Origin: Agaricus subrufescens
Lineage: Eukaryota; Basidiomycota; Agaricomycetes; Agaricales; Agaricaceae
Assembly (NCBI GenBank): GCA_029945375.1
Contig: CM057057.1
Location: 558,001-622,000, forward strand
Length of the DNA stretch: 64,000 bases
Direction of reading: 5' to 3'
Numbering within the stretch: the stretch's first letter is position 1; every line of letters starts with the position of its first letter. The notes beneath the pieces were generated by a model. It saw only the letters and a program-made list of their open reading frames with translations, was not told the origin of the DNA and did not search any database. Positions 57,156 through 64,000 of this stretch are shown in pieces. The translations under genes and the position numbers were made by a program.

Positions 57156-58735
57156 TCCATCAAGTTTCCACCATTTTTTTAAGATCTCAACCATTGGTAT
57201 GGATAAGTATATATCTCGGAGTCACACTCCACTTTCGTGATCAGAGTTGATTAAACTCAACTAATGACTATAATCCTTTCTATTGGTCTCGGAAACCCAA
57301 TAACGCAACGTTTTGTGATACGGCTTTCATTCGGGAGTTGATCGTTAACTGGAATGGGGACCCTAAGCGCAAACAATCGGGCCACTCGTACCGGTGACAT
57401 CATTCCTCCATGCAGCGAATATTTCTCGAATCTACAAATACCGACATAGTACAGTCAGCGAACTATGATCAGACAAAAAAACGTTTTGCGGGAGTTCGCT
57501 TGATCAAGCCCCTTACCTTAGAGGTTCGTGTACGCCAGCAAGAACATCCCGAAGTCAAGGAAGTGGATACTTTCTAATTTAACAACATAAAGTGTGGTAC
57601 CGTGCTTGAAAATCTCTTCATTTGCTTCCAGTTCAAGAGGGACCAGTTCGATAAGACTCCTGGGATACTCGTTCGCCACCCACTTCCAATTGACCACAGG
57701 ATTATAACTGGACAAAATCATACGTCAGCCGGAGAGCTCCTTTGATGCTGAAGTTGCCCAGTCGTATCCGACGGCGGCTTCATCGGCCGCAAAATTCCGG
57801 GGATGTGATTAACCTTCCCAGGGTTCTGGTTTCACTCACCATTGGGCGACATTTGTCGCCGTCTTCGGTCACACTCTCCTATCCGCGTTCGTGGTAGGGC
57901 TGAACTACCTGACTAGCATGGTTCTCTACAGGATGGATGGCTTCTCGTCGAGACGTGTCCCATGTGCGTATTGTCACTGTTAAGTCGCTTTGTAGCTATT
58001 GAATTTTCACTACTTTGTATGGGACAGCGTTCATCAGAATGTCAAGAGCCAGATTTTTTGAACAGCATCGGGTGTTCGATTGGGCCGGATTCAAAATAAA
58101 AAATCTAGACCCTTCTCAAATGGTGCCGTAGCGCTGTCGCTCAGCTAGAGGCTGATATCAATGATTCAAGCAAGATCCGACTCCAATATGGTGGGGCTCA
58201 GTCAGGGTGCGAACTCTGTCGTCTAATTGTTATTGATGGTAGTTTTTGGTAGCATCATTTTCTCTTCTTAACAATGGTCTCCCCGAGCGCAAGTTTGCTA
58301 TACGTTCAATAAGACTCAGCAAGCTTTCATGACAAGCTCGGCTATGTCAAAATGGAAGGAAAGGTTCATACTCGCTTAAACAGAGGCATGAGACCTCGGA
58401 GAAGCTATCATTGAGAACTTAGAAGCAACCCAGCGTCCTGGAATTGTTCCTATCATCTACGAAGGGGTTCCTCGTTTCAGCTAAAAATAACTATGAATGC
58501 ATGGCTTCGTCCATGCTCATCTTGTATCTACGGAGAAGTAGGCTTATACCAAAAAGAAACAACCTCTCTTGTCATCCAACTCCCGCTTAGACACCTTCAA
58601 CAGTCCCAAAACATTAAATCTCTTCGAGATCCATGCTTTCCAGGGTTGTCCATTACAATTGAGACTACGATGCATCCAGTACTATATACGCAAAGCCGAC
58701 ATTGACCATTGCAACTTCGCCCAACTTCGATATGT
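57156..58735. other. Spacer between paralogs C and D with a possible gene fragment
   Basis: A minus-strand open stretch 57721-57518 (SSYNPVVNWKWVANEYPRSL, IELVPLELEANEEI..) reads like coding sequence but has no recognised domain and no clear start, so it may be an isolated exon or remnant. The rest shows nothing I can support. Confidence 0.35.
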
Positions 58736-59958
58736 CTATACTTGGGCTGTGACCTTCTCCACGTGGAATTGCTCCGTTTCACCTGTCGTCCTACTATTCG
58801 TGATTCCTAATGAACTTCCGGGGTTCACATGGGCAACTTGGAAAGTTGTCAATTTTCCTCCACTTGAGGGGTTAGGGCCCTCCTCGGTTCTGCTCTGTCC
58901 GACACGGATGATAATGAGGTCGAACGCAATGCCAATCACGACCGTATGCTGCGAAATCAAAGGTGGACTCATTGATATTAACAAGTGAGTAATAGTCGTA
59001 TGATCACTTACAAGAGTTCCATTCATGTGGATCGCAAAATTATCATGGCCGAAGTAGGACACGAAGTGAGAGATGCTCATGGCCAAATACAAGACACCTG
59101 ATTCCATGAGAATTCGAATGAGGAGTTGGAGTTGCTTCGTCCCGCTGTTTCCGCCGTGCCCCAGACTCTTCCAGACTCGCCATATCAAGAGTCCTGACAA
59201 TGGAATTAAGCCAACCAGCTATCACTTCTGTTTCTAGAGGAACAATAAACTCACCAGTGCAATATGCGTTCAGAGCAATAGTCGAAGCAAGGAAGGGTAG
59301 GAAAACTATGCCAGGTCCGACATCCATATTGACCTTCGCCCATTCATACGGCCCAAAGTTCGGGTCGGAATTGTTCTTGATCAGTAAGAACATTTGGAGC
59401 GCGAGACAGACTATGCCTCCGAACCAAAGGAAGATCGGGAACCACATGACCAACATTCTCCTCGAAAAAACAACCCATAGACGGTGCATCTGAAAAGCCA
59501 CTTTGTTATTCGTCGCTAAGACATATCTGAATTTTGAACTTGCCAGAACAGTATCCGCAAGTAACACAACGATCGCCGAAACCGCGCACTTGATAGCCTC
59601 AGTTGTTAGTTAGGTCCCTCAAACTACCGATCAATCATACGCTAACCTTCACGACGGGGTACCAATCCGCTTCTTTATACTCGCTTAGCTTATGCCCCTG
59701 CTCTACAAAAGCCGCTTCCGCAATGGATGTGTTCACAGTCAGCCCTTGCGTGATCAACACAAGCACCATAGTTAAATTTGTGGTGATAAAAGTGTGCCAA
59801 TGAATTTTCTTCCTGATTTTCCATCCTTCGTCGGTGAAGATCAACCAACGATTGGCATATGCTGCCGATACGAAGTAAAGTCCAAGGAAGATACCACCGG
59901 CAAAGCTGATCGCTACAGCTTGAGGTAGTAAGAAAGGCGGCAATTTAGGTCCCGACAT
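58736..59958 (-). CDS. Seven-helix membrane protein, paralog D
   Basis: Five exons: 59958-59647, 59588-59544, 59489-59255, 59193-59012, 58948-58736 (987 nt, 328 aa). It starts MSGPKLPPFLLPQAVAISFA and keeps exon lengths 312/45/235 of its relatives. Helices include AGGIFLGLYFVSAAYANRW, CAVSAIVVLLADTVL, MLVMWFPIFLWFGGIVCLAL and HTVVIGIAFDLIIIRVG; the C-terminal tail is longer. Intron 2 starts GCAAGT. Intron 4 (59011-58949) is 63 nt and stop-free in frame, so a retained-intron isoform 21 residues longer is possible. Confidence 0.82.
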
Positions 59959-61785
59959 GGAGGAAGAGGTGATGAATTTGTTTCATCCGCATTGCCAGCC
60001 CTTTTATAACTAGGAGGATTCTATCGAGTAAGAACCACTGTCCTCTCAAGGCATCTAGTGTAAGCGTTTGTGTGGGTAAGATGGATTCGCCGTATGCGTG
60101 AGTGGGAGGATGGTGATATCTTTCGTGTTCTAATAATAGCTTGCTCCAGGCCAGAGGGACACTGCTAATTAGAAACAATCAGCGTAGGATCGAGTAATGG
60201 TGCTATCAGTTCCTGTGCTTTTTTAAGAATTGAATTGAAGGTGAGAAAAATGTCATCAAATGATCTAGAGCATGATAGGTACTCGCAGCGCCAACCGCTG
60301 AATAGTCTCTACGATCAGATTTCAGGTGGAGAGGAATTCGAAGAAAGCTGCTGGATTAGAAATAAAACTGACCAAATTGTTTACTTGCTTGCCGCGAGGG
60401 TGTGAGTGAATTTTCGTACGGAGATCATCAAACTGTCGTATCAGATGGAAATTATAGACCATGTCTTGTCCACGTCTCGTCTATTCTTTACATAGGCGAT
60501 ACCTGTGAAAATCTCCCCAGTTACAGCTGGAAAAACCAGACTCCGGATATTGTTGTGGTGTCAGTGTTAATCAAATGCCAATATTACTCTTACCTGTTTT
60601 GAAGGTGGACAGCAGGTAAGGTTTTGATCAAAGTAGATGCAGCCTAGTCAGTCGCTTAGCTGGCCGACACAAAGCTGAACGGTGAGGTCAATATGATGAT
60701 AAATGGATCTTGCAACCGAGCACAAAAGATGACTTATACGTACCTCCTAGGAAGTGCCACTGCCGCCAAGATTTATACGAATGGACACTGAGATACACAA
60801 AACCAACGATTGAAGGAAATAGCAGTTTCCAGAGTATCATTAGATCAACCCCAGTGCTACCCTCGTTTCATTATGGAAGAATTTCCATCAGGATTCGGAG
60901 CCAACATGCTTGATCAATCTGTCAATTGTCTGTTCTTTCTCATGTCATGAAACTTTTATTATTATAAGTCCCACTGCTACCGAACATCATTTTGGCTTGG
61001 GAGAAACGTACCTGTTGAAGCAGCTGTCCACGATGATAAGACAACTCATCAAAAAGGTGATGTGTCTCAACACTTTCGAAGCCCCGCATGAGAAACAGGC
61101 CAGCAATAGGACAGAGTGGTGCAGGCAAATACCTCTCAAATCACTTCACCGCTGAAGATTAGATTTTCCCTAGAGTTAGTGGGAAATATGCATTGGTAGA
61201 CCAAGTTCCCCGGGCGGAGCAACGACTGGTCTTTGATCTGCTGGGAGGCCTGACATCAAGTAAGGCTGGCCGCCTTGAGTTTTATACGGGTTTGATTCCT
61301 GTGGGTGATTAACTGACACGGTGACGGCCACTTGTCGCGGTTGAGGGGAAACTCGTCAACAGACCTTTGCAAAGGATGTCTAGAGATCTACTGATTAATC
61401 AAGGACTTACTCCTGTTTTCTGCGTGGCTAAATCGCGTCAGCGTCGGGCAAAGGGCCGGACAAGAAGATGGAGCAGTTCAAGTTCGCACTCTGTACCCAA
61501 AGCTGACTTTGAGTCAGCGGCTGATCTCGGTCAAAGTATTATTGGATAAGCGAAGAATTCGGTTATCGGCCTAGAACACGCCTGAAAAGACTAGCACTTG
61601 GGTAAAAGGTTGAAGTCAAAAAATGCCAAATATTTGGTTTTGTTATCATTGACGCTCAAATCATCCTTCTTGTGTTCCTTATATTTCCGCTAGCCCAAAA
61701 AAGCCTAATCCAAATATAGAGTGTAGTCTATACTAAATATTACATGTATTATACATATTATGGAGTGTTTATGCGCCCGAGTCAT
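59959..61785. other. Spacer between paralogs D and E, no gene recognised
   Basis: About 1.8 kb with only short, overlapping ORFs on both strands and no recognised domain. It should contain the promoter of D and the 3' UTR of E. The 14-mer found upstream of A-C was not found upstream of D. Confidence 0.4.
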
Positions 61786-62876
61786 TCATACAGATTTATT
61801 TCTTGCAATCTCGGTTGTTTCCGAGCCTGACCCTACACTATTTGTGGATCCGAAAGAAACCCCTTGGTTCAGCTCCGCAACTTGGAAAGTCGTTAGTCTC
61901 CCATCGCTTTCATTATAATCGTCTTCTGATCTGGTTTGTCCAACGCGAATGATGACGAGGTTGTAGGCTATGCCGACCACGACTGTGTGCTGTAAAATAC
62001 TTCAGTAATTGGCATTGGAAACTGACAAAGAAGACTTTACCAGTGTCCCAATCATGTGAACCGCAAAGTTGTCATGGCCGAAATAGGCTACAAAATGTGC
62101 GATGCTTATAGACAAGTATAGAACACCAGATTCCATGAGAATGCGAATGATGAGTTGGAGTTGCCTTGCTGCGCTACTGTTTTCATCGTGTTTCAGACTC
62201 TTCCAGATTCGCCATATCAGGAGACCTGACCAGAAAAGGCGTGAGTGGCGCCATCAAAGCCTAGTCTTGTTGCTTTGAGGAACTCACCGGTGCAGTATGC
62301 ATTTAGCAGTATGGTCGAGGCCAAAAAAGGGATGATAGCGATTCCTGGACCGACGTGCATAATGACTTTGGCCCACTCATAGGGCCCAAAGTTCGGGTCA
62401 TGAATGTTTTTTACTTGAAGAAATAGTTGTAAGACCGTGCAGACAATACCGCTAAGCCAGAGGAATATCGGGAACCACATGACTGCCATTCGCCTCGCAT
62501 GAGTGACCCATAAGCGATACATCTGAAGAGTTGAGTTATCATCTGTTGCTTCGATATGCCCCATAAGAATGAACATACGAGAACAGTATCCGCCAGTAAG
62601 ACGATGACCCCCGAAACTGTACACTGTTCGAGCCCAAATTTAATGAATCTGATTAGACGGTCTGTTGGTTATGCACTAACCTTCACGATCTCCTTCCAAG
62701 GCGGCTCGGCGTACTCGCTTAATTGATGCCCTTGGTCAACCAAGGCTGCCTCCGCGATGGAGGTGTTCACATTTAATGCTTGGCCAATGATGACGAGTAC
62801 GGCAATAACGTTGGTTGTGGTGAGAGTATACCATTGGATACTCCTTCCTGATCTGAACCTCCATCCGTCGTCAGTG
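61786..62876 (-). CDS. Seven-helix membrane protein, paralog E (5' end lost in assembly gap)
   Basis: Exons 61786-61989, 62041-62225, 62288-62522, 62579-62623 and the 3' part of exon 1 from 62681 into the gap at 62877. The same 45-nt and 235-nt exons and the same helices are seen (CTVSGVIVLLADTVL, MAVMWFPIFLWLSGIVCTVL, GIAYNLVIIRVG). All visible introns start with GT. Codons before the gap (TDDGWRFRSGRSIQWYTL) match the first inter-helix loop of its relatives, so the first helix and start codon should be in or beyond the gap. Confidence 0.82.
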
Positions 62877-62976
62877 NNNNNNNNNNNNNNNNNNNNNNNN
62901 NNNNNNNNNNNNNNNNNNNNNNNNNNNNNNNNNNNNNNNNNNNNNNNNNNNNNNNNNNNNNNNNNNNNNNNNNNNN
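62877..62976. other. Assembly gap of 100 N
   Basis: Exactly 100 N, a placeholder of unknown true size, inside exon 1 of paralog E. The sequence on the right does not continue that exon but is a repeat, so contiguity across the gap is uncertain. Confidence 0.98.
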
Positions 62977-63715
62977 GGGTGCTTGACTTTCTGTCAGTAC
63001 CTTTCTCGTAGGTGCCAGACTTTATATCGGCGACCGATGGTATACTTGTTGGCAAGCGATGATGTACTTCGTTGTACGTTGATCGATGTTTGGCTCTCTC
63101 ACATATCTGTCCTTCTCACCTTCATCATCTGACGTTTCGTCGGTGAGCACACTGAAGAGGTGCTTGACTTTGCGTCAGTACCCTTCTCGTAGATGCCAGA
63201 CATTATGTCGGCGATCAATGATGTACTTTTTGTATGTTGCTCGGTGCGCTCTCCCATCTTCCCTTCCCTCCTTCATCATTGATGTTTCGTTAGTGAAGAC
63301 ACCGAAGAGACACTCGACTTTGCGTCGGTAGGCTTCTTGACGATGCCAGATGTAGTATCGGTGAATTCATTAACTTCGAACATGACCTCTAACCACCCCG
63401 TTGATAGTAGGCTTCCTCTTGTGTGTCGGCGAAGTTCTGGCGTGCCAAGCATATATATATCAAGTCACTTTTTAAGTAGGTGTACGCCTCTCTCTACGTG
63501 ATATCCGCTATCAGCAAACCTAGCAACATTTCTCGATCTTACTATCATAGCAAGTGAACGTTGGGGCCACCGTCTGTCATATACCCTGCCCTCTCACTTC
63601 GCCTGGCATTCGTCGGTGAGCCGAGGGAGTGAGCGCCGATAAACTTCTTGCTTGACGTGGTGTCAGTGAGCCTCGAGGTCTCTCCTGTGCCTGACTTTAT
63701 GCCGGCAAAAACGGT
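62977..63715. repeat. Degenerate tandem repeat, unit about 155-175 bp
   Basis: Words such as GGTGCTTGACTTT (62979 and about 63151) and CTCGACTTTGCGTCGGTA (about 63313), each followed by ..CTTCTCGTAG.TGCCAGAC.. and later by a TTTCGT.GGTGA word, recur in the same order. A more diverged copy lies at about 63595-63710. The repeat probably caused the neighbouring assembly gap. Confidence 0.7.
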
Positions 63716-63839
63716 GGTTGTTTTGGAACAATCAAACTTAGATTCTTCCTAGGTTGTATATAGAAAAGCAGAATATAATATCCGACAATCTAGATACGGC
63801 TGGACGACGACTTCGAATGCGCACGGACCCCTCAGCGCA

Positions 63840-63847
63840 TATATAAA
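63840..63847 (+). promoter_or_regulatory. TATA box of the right-edge gene
   Basis: TATATAAA, 44 bp before the ATG at 63891. Confidence 0.5.
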
Positions 63848-63890
63848 TTCGCTATCTTCAACACGTCTTCGCCATCCCATCTATCAGCCA

Positions 63891-64000
63891 ATGTCCGAAT
63901 TCTTTGACGCGTTCCCAGTCTATGGCCTATTCCCGCCAGGTTTTACTTTTACGGATTACCTTCACAATGAGCCTGCTGTTACTGGCCATATCTTACAATT
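63891..64000 (+). CDS. 5' end of a gene of unknown function, cut by the window edge
   Basis: Opens with MSEFFDAFPVYGLFPPGFTF and continues TDYLHNEPAVTGHILQ to the last base without a stop. A TATA box sits at the right distance and a pyrimidine-rich leader precedes the ATG. There are too few residues to recognise a family. Confidence 0.45.
   Translation, partial: MSEFFDAFPVYGLFPPGFTFTDYLHNEPAVTGHILQ

Noticed and set aside
57518..57721. Minus-strand 67-codon open stretch with coding-like composition
   Set aside because: No start context, flanking exons or domain could be established; mentioned only in the spacer description.

Overview
The window is nuclear DNA of a filamentous basidiomycete, most likely an agaricomycete. 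Genes are dense and split by many 50-63 nt introns with tight GT..AG consensus. Recognisable host genes resemble those of Agaricomycetes, and the transposase belongs to the Tnp2 group common there. I could run no database search, so family names rest on motif recognition. All exon coordinates were spliced by hand and checked for reading-frame closure.

Left part (1-21.3 kb) is ordinary host sequence. It holds an enoyl-CoA hydratase cut by the window edge, a TPX2-like spindle protein, a NIF3-family protein, the mitochondrial complex I 49-kDa subunit (NDUFS2/NUO-49), an Atg27/MRH-type membrane receptor that shares a 104-bp divergent promoter with NDUFS2, and a large Ser-rich protein with a Cys-rich RING/IBR-like cluster. 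NDUFS2 and NIF3 contain extraordinarily short exons, including a 2-nt exon in NDUFS2.

Right part (23.4-62.9 kb) is a tandem family of at least five paralogous seven-helix membrane proteins (A-E), all on the minus strand with identical five-exon architecture. The array is split between copies B and C by a 27.7-kb CACTA/EnSpm-type DNA transposon (27609-55280; TIRs starting CACTG, 3-bp TSD TTA). This transposon carries a Tnp2-like transposase, four other spliced genes of unknown role and a 1.4-kb G-rich minisatellite.

A 14.3-kb Ty3/gypsy-type LTR retrotransposon (32051-46356; TSD CCGC) has inserted into the Tnp2 gene and cut it in two. It has two unusual features. First, gag, pro and pol lie in three frames joined by two -1 slippery heptamers, each followed at once by a stop codon. 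Second, the 4.7 kb between pol and the 3' LTR holds two spliced antisense genes, each with its own TATA box, encoding 535- and 359-residue proteins. The region before gag is also free of ATG in every frame for about 900 nt.

The right end has a 100-N assembly gap inside paralog E, a degenerate tandem repeat, and the first codons of a further plus-strand gene.
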